The notes under the pieces are model-generated. The model had not been told where the DNA came from. It did not search any database and saw nothing but the letters and a program-made list of their open reading frames with translations. The position numbers and the translations under genes are program-made. Shown piece by piece: positions 47,406-55,560 of a DNA stretch of 64,000 nucleotides. The stretch is from Lachnoclostridium phytofermentans (GTDB lineage Bacteria; Bacillota; Clostridia; Lachnospirales; Lachnospiraceae), in contig NZ_JPOF01000003.1 in assembly GCF_000733755.1 (NCBI RefSeq), positions 1,342,501-1,406,500 on the forward strand, in the 5' to 3' direction. Numbering within the stretch: position 1 is the stretch's first letter; every line of letters starts with the position of its first letter.

Positions 47406-47471
47406 GGTGGGCAATCCTAAAAGATTGTCCACTTGTGCCTTTACTATATCTAAAAATATATTCGCTGTCAA
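47406..47471 (-). promoter_or_regulatory. Promoter of metK and 5' hairpin
   Basis: Minus strand TTGACA (47466-47471), 17-nt spacer, TATAGT (47443-47448). A 10-bp hairpin GTGGACAATC/GATTGCCCAC (about 47406-47432) lies at the very 5' end of the transcript and may protect the RNA. Confidence 0.82.
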
Positions 47472-47513
47472 GAAAAATAATTTACCAAAGCAAAATAACT
47501 TTTCGACAAAATA

Positions 47514-47708
47514 CTACTTTCTTGTTGCCGTAAAACCGATATCTGCTAACTCCTCTACAGCCTGTTTTAAGGTCACTTCATCACCTTCGATGCTAACAGT
47601 TTTACTAGATAAATCAACTTCATGTTTTATATTAAGGCCCTCAAGAAGATTATGAATACGACCTACACAGTGATTACAACTCATTTCTTCAATGTCAAAT
47701 TTTGTCAT
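47514..47708 (-). CDS. copZ: Copper chaperone, heavy-metal-associated domain protein
   Basis: Single ferredoxin-like HMA domain of 64 residues with the metal-binding loop EMSCNHC (Cys11, Cys14). It likely carries Cu(I) to CopA. Last gene of the copA-csoR-copZ cluster, 129 bp after csoR, with AAGGAG before ATG. A CGCGC/GCGCG hairpin lies just upstream of the ribosome site (47724-47741). Confidence 0.88.
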   Translation of the reverse strand: MTKFDIEEMSCNHCVGRIHNLLEGLNIKHEVDLSSKTVSIEGDEVTLKQAVEELADIGFTATRK

Positions 47709-47837
47709 AGTTTACTCCTTCCTCGCGCTTTCTTTTGCGCGTTCCTTTCTCTTGCAAATTTCACTCTGAAAGGTTTTTTGACTTACTTACACAAAGCATT
47801 TGTTACCTGAATATTTTTGCTTTTAGCATTTGTTATT

Positions 47838-48149
47838 TTATTTCATTATTTTCTGTATTGTTTTTAATAGTTCCTCAATTACCTCATCATTCCCTTGCCT
47901 GATGTCCGTAGCAACACACGTACGGATATGATTTCCTAACAATACCTTATTAAAACTATTTAACGCAGATTGTATTGCAGAAACCTGAGTTAATATTTCA
48001 ACACAATAATGCTCTTCCTCTACCATTCGGCGAACGCCTCTGACCTGACCTTCAATTCGGTTAAGGCGATGAACTAAATCTTTAAATTCTTTCTCATCTC
48101 GGTGTTTCACCTCATGGCATAAAAGTGTCTCTTCTTTTTTCTCGGACAT
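47838..48149 (-). CDS. csoR: CsoR-type copper-sensing repressor
   Basis: Four-helix cytoplasmic repressor of 103 residues. Core LVHRLNRIEGQVRGVRRMVE is the family hallmark, and the Cu(I) ligands fit the Cys-His-Cys pattern: Cys49 (HYCVEIL), His74 and Cys78 (NHIRTC). It begins directly after the copA stop codon (TAAATG), with AAGGAGG in the end of copA, so translation is coupled. It should bind the G/C-tract palindrome at the copA promoter and release it with copper. Confidence 0.93.
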   Translation of the reverse strand: MSEKKEETLLCHEVKHRDEKEFKDLVHRLNRIEGQVRGVRRMVEEEHYCVEILTQVSAIQSALNSFNKVLLGNHIRTCVATDIRQGNDEVIEELLKTIQKIMK

Positions 48150-50432
48150 TTACGCCCTCCTTTTTACATCCAGTCGTTTGTATCGTAAGCTTAATGCATT
48201 TGTTACTACACAAACAGAACTTAAAGACATTGCAAATCCTCCAAGCATTGGACTTAATAACATTCCTGTGAACGGATACAATAATCCAGCTGCAATTGGA
48301 ATACCAATAATGTTGTAAATAAAGGCCCAGAAAAGATTTTGTTTGATATTACGGATTGTTAACTTACTTAAATGAACCGCACGGTAAACATCCATAAGGT
48401 CAGAACGCATTAATACAAGATCAGCAGAATCAATGGCAATATCACTACCACTACCAATGGCAACACCAACGTCTGCCTGAATTAATGCAGGTGCATCATT
48501 AATACCATCACCAACCATCATCACTTTATTTCCTTCTGACTGAAGCTTTTTAACAACTTCTGCCTTATCCCCCGGTAATACCTCTGCAATTACGTGATCC
48601 ACCTTAGCTTTTTGAGCAATTGCTTCCGCAGTTACTTTATGATCTCCAGTTAACATATAAACTGTTAATCCTAAGGATTTTAATGCTTCCACAGCTTCTT
48701 TACTGGTAGACTTAATCGTATCCGCAACACCAATAATTCCTTCAAGTTTACCGTCCATCATTACATAAATTGGAGTTTGACCTTGCATAGCCATCTCCTC
48801 TGCTGCCCTATGATATTCCTTAGAAACAGCATCTTTCCCATAACTTAGCATAAGCTTTTCATTACCCACAGCAATCTTCTTGCCACTCTCTGAAAGAATC
48901 GCTTCTACTCCAAGACCAGTCTTGTTTTCAAACTGCTCTATTGCAGGTTCTTTTTCTTTCACACTACTATGATACTCCTCAACGATTGCTCGTGCAAGAG
49001 GATGTTCACTTCCTGCCTCTACAGCTGCGGTAAAGCTAAGTATCTGTTCTCTACTATAATTCTTTGTAAATACTTCTACAACCTTTGGTTTTCCTTCTGT
49101 AATGGTACCTGTTTTATCTAACACAACGGTATCGATATGATGTGCTGTTTCAAGCGCTTCTCCACTCTTTATCAAGATACCATGACTTGCACCTAGTCCC
49201 GTTCCAACCATAATTGCAGTCGGTGTCGCAAGGCCTAATGCACAAGGACAAGCAATTACTAAAACTGAAACAAAAATCGTTAACACGAAAGCAATATCAT
49301 GGCCGAGTAATAACCAAATAATAGCTGCTACAACAGCAATAACCATTACAACCGGAACAAAATATCCCGCAACTTTATCTGCTATCTTGGAAATCGGAGC
49401 TTTCTTTCCTTGGGCATCTTCCATTAACTTCACGATTTTAGCAAGTGTAGTATCTTCTCCAACGCTTGTAACACGTACTAAAAGCATACCATTAAAGTTT
49501 TGGCTTCCACCAATCACCATATCATCCACTTGCTTTTCTACTGGGATACTTTCTCCAGTAAGCATGGATTCATCAACACTACTGCTACCCTCAATAACAA
49601 CACCATCAATAGGCACTTTACTGCCTGCCTTAATAATAACAATATCATTTTCTCTTAATTCACTTACTGGAATTTCTCGTTCAACACCGTTTTCTACTAG
49701 CATTGCAGTGTCTGGAGCAAGTTCCATCATCTTACGAATCGCTTGAGTGGTCTTTCTTTTACTTCTACTCTCTAAATACTTACCAAGCATTACTAACGTT
49801 ACCACAACCGCTGCCGATTCATAATACAAATTATGAACAGCTTCTGAATTATATGGAATACGAATTGTCATTACAACGCTATAGATAAACGCTGCTGAAG
49901 TACCAACAGCAACTAAAGTATCCATATTGGGATTTCCCTTAAAGAGAGTATGAAATCCGTTTGTATAGAACTTACTACCACAAACTAAGATTGGAATTGT
50001 TAATATTAATTGTGCTACTGCGAAGTTAAACGGCATATGATGCATGTCAATAAATGCTGGTAACGGCATCTTCCATGGAACCATATGTCCCATACTGATA
50101 TAGAGAAGAGGAATTGCAAATACGATTGCTATGATAAGTCTTATTCTTGATGCTTTGAACTTCCTTTCGGTCTCCTCTTCTTCTTTTTGGCGGGCAGCCT
50201 TCTCATCTATCTGTTTTTCTTTATGGTATGGGGAGATACCGAATCCTGCCTTTTTAACCTTTTCCATAATCAAGTCTGGTGTTACCTTATCGTCTTCATA
50301 TTCGATTGTAAGCTTAGCTGTTGTCAAGTTCACGCTGCTAGAGATGACACCTGGAAGTTTACTGGTTACCCTCTCCACGGCACTACTACAGGAAGCACAG
50401 GTCATACCTTCAATATTATAAATTTCTTTCAT
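48150..50432 (-). CDS. copA: Copper-exporting P1B-type ATPase
   Basis: Inner-membrane Cu(I) pump of 760 residues. One N-terminal HMA domain (GMTCASC); two extra TM helices; the actuator TGES loop; TM6 motif CPC in VIACPCALGLATPTA, which selects Cu(I)/Ag(I); phosphorylation DKTGTIT; GDGINDAPAL hinge; and C-terminal TM pair. The start is placed at ATG 50432 rather than TTG 50441, with AAAGG upstream. First gene of an operon with csoR and copZ. Confidence 0.94.
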   Translation of the reverse strand: MKEIYNIEGMTCASCSSAVERVTSKLPGVISSSVNLTTAKLTIEYEDDKVTPDLIMEKVKKAGFGISPYHKEKQIDEKAARQKEEEETERKFKASRIRLIIAIVFAIPLLYISMGHMVPWKMPLPAFIDMHHMPFNFAVAQLILTIPILVCGSKFYTNGFHTLFKGNPNMDTLVAVGTSAAFIYSVVMTIRIPYNSEAVHNLYYESAAVVVTLVMLGKYLESRSKRKTTQAIRKMMELAPDTAMLVENGVEREIPVSELRENDIVIIKAGSKVPIDGVVIEGSSSVDESMLTGESIPVEKQVDDMVIGGSQNFNGMLLVRVTSVGEDTTLAKIVKLMEDAQGKKAPISKIADKVAGYFVPVVMVIAVVAAIIWLLLGHDIAFVLTIFVSVLVIACPCALGLATPTAIMVGTGLGASHGILIKSGEALETAHHIDTVVLDKTGTITEGKPKVVEVFTKNYSREQILSFTAAVEAGSEHPLARAIVEEYHSSVKEKEPAIEQFENKTGLGVEAILSESGKKIAVGNEKLMLSYGKDAVSKEYHRAAEEMAMQGQTPIYVMMDGKLEGIIGVADTIKSTSKEAVEALKSLGLTVYMLTGDHKVTAEAIAQKAKVDHVIAEVLPGDKAEVVKKLQSEGNKVMMVGDGINDAPALIQADVGVAIGSGSDIAIDSADLVLMRSDLMDVYRAVHLSKLTIRNIKQNLFWAFIYNIIGIPIAAGLLYPFTGMLLSPMLGGFAMSLSSVCVVTNALSLRYKRLDVKRRA

Positions 50433-50628
50433 ATATCTCAACCTTTCTATTCTACTATCACTTAAGTTCTTATAAATAAAAATTCCTTAATTTTATATTT
50501 CTCTTTCGTCATAAACCATTCAGTACCTATAGTATACATATAATTTCGAAAATTCATGAGCTAAAAGAAATATTTTCAAGCTAACTTTGTCTTTTAACTT
50601 AGTGAATGAGAATTTGTAGCTATTCAGC

Positions 50629-50680
50629 ATACCCCCTCGGGGTATATATTATATATAACCTATTTTTTTTATTATGTCAA
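50629..50680 (-). promoter_or_regulatory. copA promoter with CsoR operator
   Basis: Minus strand TTGACA (50675-50680), 17-nt spacer, TATATA (50652-50657). The palindrome ATACCCCCTCGGGGTAT (50629-50645) sits over the transcription start. CsoR operators are known to be G-tract/C-tract palindromes of this form, so autoregulated, copper-inducible expression is likely. Confidence 0.85.
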
Positions 50681-50840
50681 TAGATTTATTTTTGTACTCT
50701 TTTCTTATAGATTATTGTACTCTCTTCTTATGGCTATTAAGTAAATATAAATGCTATTTCATAATTTCTTAAATTTCATCTTTTTCTGTCTATTATTCAT
50801 GAATCAAATGTTGATTATTATAATATTTTGTATGAATTAT

Positions 50841-50869
50841 TTGACTTTTTCCAAATTTATTCATATAAT
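50841..50869 (+). promoter_or_regulatory. Promoter of the HD-GYP gene
   Basis: TTGACT (50841-50846), 17-nt spacer, TATAAT (50864-50869). Gives a leader of about 80 nt. No further feature seen in 50681-50840. Confidence 0.75.
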
Positions 50870-50956
50870 TATGGTAATAAAGTACAGTCTGCTTTATCGT
50901 TTCATTCATGTTACATATTATGGTCACTTATTAAGTTCGTTAAAGAAGGAGTACCT

Positions 50957-52045
50957 ATGAAAACCACAAAGATTCCTGTAAGCCAGGCAGTCCCGGGTAT
51001 GATCGTCGCAGATAATGTTTATACGTTTAGTAACCAACTTATCATTTCTGGAGGCACTAAGCTTACAGACAAAATTATTACTCGGCTTAAGTTTTACTCT
51101 ATAAATCAATTATTTGTTCGACTTCAAGAAGACGAGGTATCAAAATCTTCAGTAAAACCTATCTCCAATAATCTCTACTTAAAGCAAATGAAGTCATCTG
51201 GAGAATTCGAAGAATTCAGTAGTACCATCTTAAACACAGTCGATAAGTTTCATAATGCTTTAGATGGTATCGCGAACAATGAAGGTAAATTAGATACCGA
51301 CTCTTTGTATCGTGATATCAAAAAAATTATGACTCAAGGCCGTAATAATTTGCATGTCTTTGATATGTTACATTGCATGCGAGATTACGATGACATGACC
51401 TATATTCATTCTGTAAATGTTGCTATCATCTGTCATATGTTTGGAACTTGGTTAAATTTTGGACCAAGAGACCTCGAAACTCTTACGTTATGTGGTCTTC
51501 TTCACGATGTGGGTAAGTTAACTATTCCTAACGAAATTTTAAATAAGAAGGATCCGCTGACTCAAGAGGAATACAACTTACTAAGGACTCATGCTATCCG
51601 TGGTTATAATATACTTCTACCGTATGATATCAATATACACATTAAAATGTCTGCAATGATGCACCACGAACGTTGTGATGGAAGTGGGTATCCTATGGGT
51701 TTAACTTCTGTACAAATTGACCGCTTCGCTAAAATTGTAATGATTGCAGATGTCTATGATGCAATGACTTCCTCAAGGTGTTATCGAAATCCACTTTGTC
51801 CTTTTGAAGTTATCACTCTATTTGAGGAAGAAGGATTAACCAAATATGAACCAAAATACATTATGACATTTTTTGATCATATAAGTCAGTTATATCAGAA
51901 CAGCACAGTTCGGCTTAGTGATGATAGAATAGGACAAGTTGTTTTTATGAATCGTAATACTCTTTCAAAACCAGTGATACAATGCGGTGAGGAGTTTATT
52001 GATTTATCGAAGTTTCCAAACCTCTATATTTCGGAAATATTATAG
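50957..52045 (+). CDS. HD-GYP domain protein, probable cyclic-di-GMP phosphodiesterase
   Basis: Hydrolyses cyclic di-GMP, influencing motility and surface behaviour. The protein has 362 residues; the N-terminal 130 form an unrecognised regulatory region, and the HD-GYP domain (about 140-330) contains TYIHSVNVA, LLHDVGKLTIP, HHERCDGSGYP and ADVYDAMTS. The HHExxDGSGYP signature is complete. There are no membrane segments. ATG 50957 is set by AAGGAG; the longer in-frame extension from 50828 lacks a site. Confidence 0.9.
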   Translation: MKTTKIPVSQAVPGMIVADNVYTFSNQLIISGGTKLTDKIITRLKFYSINQLFVRLQEDEVSKSSVKPISNNLYLKQMKSSGEFEEFSSTILNTVDKFHNALDGIANNEGKLDTDSLYRDIKKIMTQGRNNLHVFDMLHCMRDYDDMTYIHSVNVAIICHMFGTWLNFGPRDLETLTLCGLLHDVGKLTIPNEILNKKDPLTQEEYNLLRTHAIRGYNILLPYDINIHIKMSAMMHHERCDGSGYPMGLTSVQIDRFAKIVMIADVYDAMTSSRCYRNPLCPFEVITLFEEEGLTKYEPKYIMTFFDHISQLYQNSTVRLSDDRIGQVVFMNRNTLSKPVIQCGEEFIDLSKFPNLYISEIL

Positions 52046-52136
52046 AAAAAATACTATTACAAACCTGATCTATTATAGGAAAACTCTATGTATGATATTT
52101 TTTTATGTATAGAGAAAATACTATAAAAAAGACACA

Positions 52137-52179
52137 AAAAGCAGAGAATTTTATGATTTAACATAAATTCTCTGCTTTT
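52137..52179 (+). terminator. Terminator of the HD-GYP gene
   Basis: Stem AAAAGCAGAGAATTTTATG with its near-complete complement, 6-nt loop, then TTTTATATTTT. Between 52180 and 52271 nothing recognised. Confidence 0.83.
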
Positions 52180-52271
52180 ATATTTTAATGAAGATTAAAA
52201 GTAACCTCTACTTCATTTTATACTATTTTCATTATAAGTAAGTCCGCTAAATATAGGATAGGAGTAAATTT

Positions 52272-53570
52272 TTAGCCTATTTTTAATCTCGCTTTTCGAA
52301 TAGACTTTTCATCTTCCGCATCTACTTTTTCCATGGATGCTCCAAGTTCTCTCATCTTTTCTTCAAAATTCTCGTAACCGCGTTCCACTAATTCAATCTG
52401 TTCCACAACAGTTACACCTTCCGCTGCTAATCCTGCAATAACTAATGCTGCACCAGCGCGTAAATCTGGAGAACAAACTTTAGCTCCAGTTAATTCAGCT
52501 ACACCATCAATAATAGCAGTGTTTCCTTCTACCTTAACGGATGCACCCATTCTAGCTAGTTCATCAACATATTTAAAACGATTTTCATAAATACTTTCCG
52601 TAACGATACTTGTACCATTAGACATCGCCAACACCGTTGCTATCTGTGGCTGCATGTCCGTCGGAAATCCTGGGTACGGTAAAGTCTTAACCTGTGTATG
52701 ACCTAATCTCTTATTTGCAACGACACGTATTGCATCATCGAACTCTTCCACCTCTGCACCAATTTCAACAATTTTTGCAGTGATTGCCTCTAAGTGTTTT
52801 GGGATAACATTCTTAATAGTAACATCACCTTTTGTAGCAACTGCTGCTAGCATAAAGGTTCCGGCTTCAATCTGATCTGGAATAATGGAATACGTACTAC
52901 CATGTAACTTACTCACACCTTTGATACGAATTACATCTGTCCCTGCGCCTTTAATATTAGCACCCATACTATTTAAGAAGTTAGCTACATCAACAACATG
53001 TGGCTCTTTTGCGGCATTTTCCATGATTGTCTGGCCTTCCGCTAACGCTGCTGCAAGCATAACATTAATTGTTGCACCAACGGTTACACAGTCAAAGTAA
53101 AGATGGGTACCCACCAGTTTTTTTGCTGATGCGGTTATCATACCATGCTGAATCTTTACATCTGCACCAAGAGCTTCAAACCCTTTGATGTGCTGATCAA
53201 TTGGTCTGCTTCCAATGTTACATCCACCTGGAAGCGCTACCTCTGCGTACTTATATTTTCCTAATAATGCACCTAAAAGATAATAGGATGCACGAATTCG
53301 ACGAATAAAATCATCGTCAATGCTTCTTGAATTTATAGTACCACCATTTATCTTAACAGTATGTCTGTCTATTCTCTCTACTTTAGCGCCAATCGCTTCT
53401 ATTGCTTGAAGTTGAATACATATATCACTAACATCCGGCAAATTTTCAATAGTAACCTGCTCGTCCGTCATTACTGCCGCAGCTAAAATACCTAATGCCG
53501 CATTCTTAGCTCCACCGATGGTAACTTCCCCAGCTAAAGCCTTGCCTCCCTTTATAATATACTGCTCCAT
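52272..53570 (-). CDS. murA: UDP-N-acetylglucosamine 1-carboxyvinyltransferase
   Basis: First committed step of peptidoglycan synthesis: adds enolpyruvate from PEP to UDP-GlcNAc. The 432 residues have the twofold inside-out alpha/beta fold, KNAALGILAA near the start and the reactive loop PGGCNIGSRPIDQHI, where Cys117 is the PEP/fosfomycin target (Cys115 in E. coli numbering). TDMQPQ and GAALVIAGL in the second half are typical. Gram-positives often have two MurA copies; which one this is cannot be told. Regulated by its own promoter with a possible attenuator in the leader. Confidence 0.93.
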   Translation of the reverse strand: MEQYIIKGGKALAGEVTIGGAKNAALGILAAAVMTDEQVTIENLPDVSDICIQLQAIEAIGAKVERIDRHTVKINGGTINSRSIDDDFIRRIRASYYLLGALLGKYKYAEVALPGGCNIGSRPIDQHIKGFEALGADVKIQHGMITASAKKLVGTHLYFDCVTVGATINVMLAAALAEGQTIMENAAKEPHVVDVANFLNSMGANIKGAGTDVIRIKGVSKLHGSTYSIIPDQIEAGTFMLAAVATKGDVTIKNVIPKHLEAITAKIVEIGAEVEEFDDAIRVVANKRLGHTQVKTLPYPGFPTDMQPQIATVLAMSNGTSIVTESIYENRFKYVDELARMGASVKVEGNTAIIDGVAELTGAKVCSPDLRAGAALVIAGLAAEGVTVVEQIELVERGYENFEEKMRELGASMEKVDAEDEKSIRKARLKIG

Positions 53571-53678
53571 TTCGCACCTCTATCTATTATTAATGCAGTT
53601 ATATCATATTCCATTTCCCGCTTTGTCATATCATGTCAGTCATCTACATGCGTGAAACGCAGTGATGTACATCCACGC

Positions 53679-53783
53679 AAAAAGCCTATGGTAATCCATA
53701 GTTAAAATGCACATAAACTGCGTCTTGAATTTGTGAAAATTGATATCTTATTACGATTATAACACAAAGCTCAAATTTGTAAA
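53679..53783 (-). promoter_or_regulatory. murA promoter and leader with attenuator-like hairpin
   Basis: Minus strand TTTACA (53778-53783), 16-nt spacer, TATAAT (53756-53761). In the leader, CTATGG ATTA CCATAG (53686-53701) is followed by GCTTTTT (53679-53685), like a small intrinsic terminator, still about 110 nt ahead of murA. Confidence 0.5.
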
Positions 53784-53850
53784 TGACTTTTTTTTGAAAA
53801 ACCCTGTATTTTACTACCTTTTCCAGTGATTTTCAGTAAGTCTGACTGAC

Positions 53851-54363
53851 TTATTCTGCAATTGTGTGCACTCGTTCTACAATTGTCTCCATTGTAGATT
53901 CAATATCCATATTCTCACAATCTATAACAATATCTGCATAGAGTTCGTACAAAGGGCATCGCTCTTCATATAATCCTGCTAAATCCTGCCCTTTCTTTAG
54001 TACAACGCCTCTTTGCATGATATTTCCAAGACGCTTACTGATTTCCTTATAACTTAATTTCAAATAAATTACGGTCCCAATCGTTCTAAGATGATTCATC
54101 GCTTCCTCACCATAGATTACACTACCTCCCGTAGCTATCACGGTATGCTTTGCTTGAATACTCTGATTAACCTCATTCTCAATTTGTATAAAGTGATCAA
54201 GCCCTTCGTTAGAGATAATTTCATGTAAGAGGCGTCCCTCTTTTTCTTGAATGAGTAGGTCTGCATCAACAAATTGATATCCTAGTACTTTCGCTAAAAT
54301 AACTCCTATTGTACTTTTACCGGCACCTGGCATTCCTATTAATACTATATTATCTTTTTTCAT
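53851..54363 (-). CDS. Shikimate-kinase-like protein with altered substrate residues
   Basis: Small P-loop kinase of 170 residues related to shikimate kinase (AroK), which phosphorylates shikimate in the aromatic pathway. Walker A GMPGAGKST is intact, DADLLIQEKEG matches the DxD motif and ERCPLYELYAD matches the Arg136 block. But Arg58 of the FR motif is replaced (HFIQIENEV), the GGG loop reads ATGGSV and the lid RPLL reads RGVVL, so shikimate binding is doubtful. ATG 54363 lies within the end of the flavin reductase gene (14-bp overlap), so translation is probably coupled; no independent ribosome site seen. Confidence 0.72.
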   Translation of the reverse strand: MKKDNIVLIGMPGAGKSTIGVILAKVLGYQFVDADLLIQEKEGRLLHEIISNEGLDHFIQIENEVNQSIQAKHTVIATGGSVIYGEEAMNHLRTIGTVIYLKLSYKEISKRLGNIMQRGVVLKKGQDLAGLYEERCPLYELYADIVIDCENMDIESTMETIVERVHTIAE

Positions 54364-54979
54364 CGTTTGCCACACCCCGTAATTTCTTAGTATGTTTTTT
54401 ATCAACTTTTTGCACCTTTTGTTTTCTTACAGAGTACCCAAAATTACCAAGCAAAGTTCCTAATCCATAATACTCTCCATGAGAGTAAACTACTGGTTTT
54501 GTCTTATTAAGTTCGAATTTTCCAGTTTCATTTATAGATTTCTTATCAACTTGGACACCAACGACATCAGCAATAAACATATCATGAGAACCAAGTTTTA
54601 TAATCTCCTTTAAGCGGCACTCAATATTAACAGGAGACTCCGCTATAATTGGTGCATTTACCTTATCTCCCTTTTTAGGAGTTAGATTCAACTCCCTAAA
54701 TTTATTTACATCTCTTCCTGAACGAACACCGCAAAAATCAGTTGCTTTTGTAAGTTCTTCTGTCGTTAAGTTAATAACAAATTCTTTTGTTTTTTCAATG
54801 ATGGAATAAGAATGTCGCTCCGGCCTTATGGATACCGAAACCATAGGTGGATTGGTACAAACTGTTCCGCACCAAGCTACTGTTATGATATTATTATTCC
54901 CAAATTCGTCTGCACAACTAACCATTACTACTGGTAATGGATATAACATATTACCAGGTTTAAATATTTCTTTCTCCAT
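54350..54979 (-). CDS. Flavin reductase family protein (FMN-binding split barrel)
   Basis: Flavin-binding protein of 209 residues with the family pattern NMLYPLPVVMVSCAD, TVAWCGTVCTNPPMVSVSIRPERHS and a later SPVNIECRLKEIIKLGSHDMFIADVV. These bind FMN and may reduce it for partner oxygenases or reductases; in anaerobes the role is unclear. The basic C-terminal tail (VRKQKVQKVDKKHTKKL) is unusual. It overlaps the kinase-like gene downstream by 14 bp. Confidence 0.87.
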   Translation of the reverse strand: MEKEIFKPGNMLYPLPVVMVSCADEFGNNNIITVAWCGTVCTNPPMVSVSIRPERHSYSIIEKTKEFVINLTTEELTKATDFCGVRSGRDVNKFRELNLTPKKGDKVNAPIIAESPVNIECRLKEIIKLGSHDMFIADVVGVQVDKKSINETGKFELNKTKPVVYSHGEYYGLGTLLGNFGYSVRKQKVQKVDKKHTKKLRGVANDEKR

Positions 54980-55010
54980 TGTAATACCTTTCTAATCTTC
55001 TTCGCTACTT

Positions 55011-55039
55011 TTGACACGTATGGTATAATTTGATATAAT
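55011..55039 (+). promoter_or_regulatory. Promoter of the Ig-like protein gene
   Basis: TTGACA (55011-55016), 17-nt spacer, TATAAT (55034-55039): near-consensus. A second TATAAT lies inside the spacer (55024-55029). Confidence 0.85.
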
Positions 55040-55094
55040 AAAATCTGTATAAATTTGTTATAAAATCCAATTTCATTTTCTCGAGGTGAATAAT

Positions 55095-55436
55095 ATGCCA
55101 ACCAATTATATCGATATAGAAGCTGTTTCCGGTGGTACTCCTAATCTGGTAAAACAGAATTTAAAATTTAAAACAGGAAAATTTGTATGGAGAGTTAAAT
55201 TTACAGCTCCACTTAATCCTTCCACCGTTAACAATATGAACCTTTACGTAACCAAATTAGACGGTTCTTCTCTTAAAACTTCTATCCAATATGATTCCAT
55301 TAATAATTATATTGAAATAGAACCCTTAGAGGCCTATGCACAAAATGAGTCCTACATATTAAACATAACCAAAAATGTTGAGTCAAAAGGTGGACAACGA
55401 TTGAAAGAAGAAATCCGTCTTCGTTTTAAACTTTAA
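55095..55436 (+). CDS. Small single Ig-like (SbsA-type) domain protein
   Basis: 113 residues, all-beta: KFVWRVKFTAPLNPSTVNNMNLYVTKLDGS, IEIEPLEAYAQNESYILNITKNV and ending RLRFKL, the pattern of SbsA-type Ig-like domains, which mostly occur as modules in exported proteins. This one has no signal peptide or anchor. I do not know its function. Start at ATG 55095 with GAGGTG 6 nt upstream; GTG 55086 would overlap the ribosome site. Strong own promoter, monocistronic. Nothing recognised in 55437-55560. Confidence 0.68.
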   Translation: MPTNYIDIEAVSGGTPNLVKQNLKFKTGKFVWRVKFTAPLNPSTVNNMNLYVTKLDGSSLKTSIQYDSINNYIEIEPLEAYAQNESYILNITKNVESKGGQRLKEEIRLRFKL

Positions 55437-55560
55437 CATCAGATTCCTTCCAATCTCGGTTGAATATTAGTTTTCTACTGTTTTAGGTGTAAAATACTTG
55501 CGTGTTTGGCATTGTTATATCTGAAACAATATAGAAAACTCTGTTTAATTTAGATAGCCA

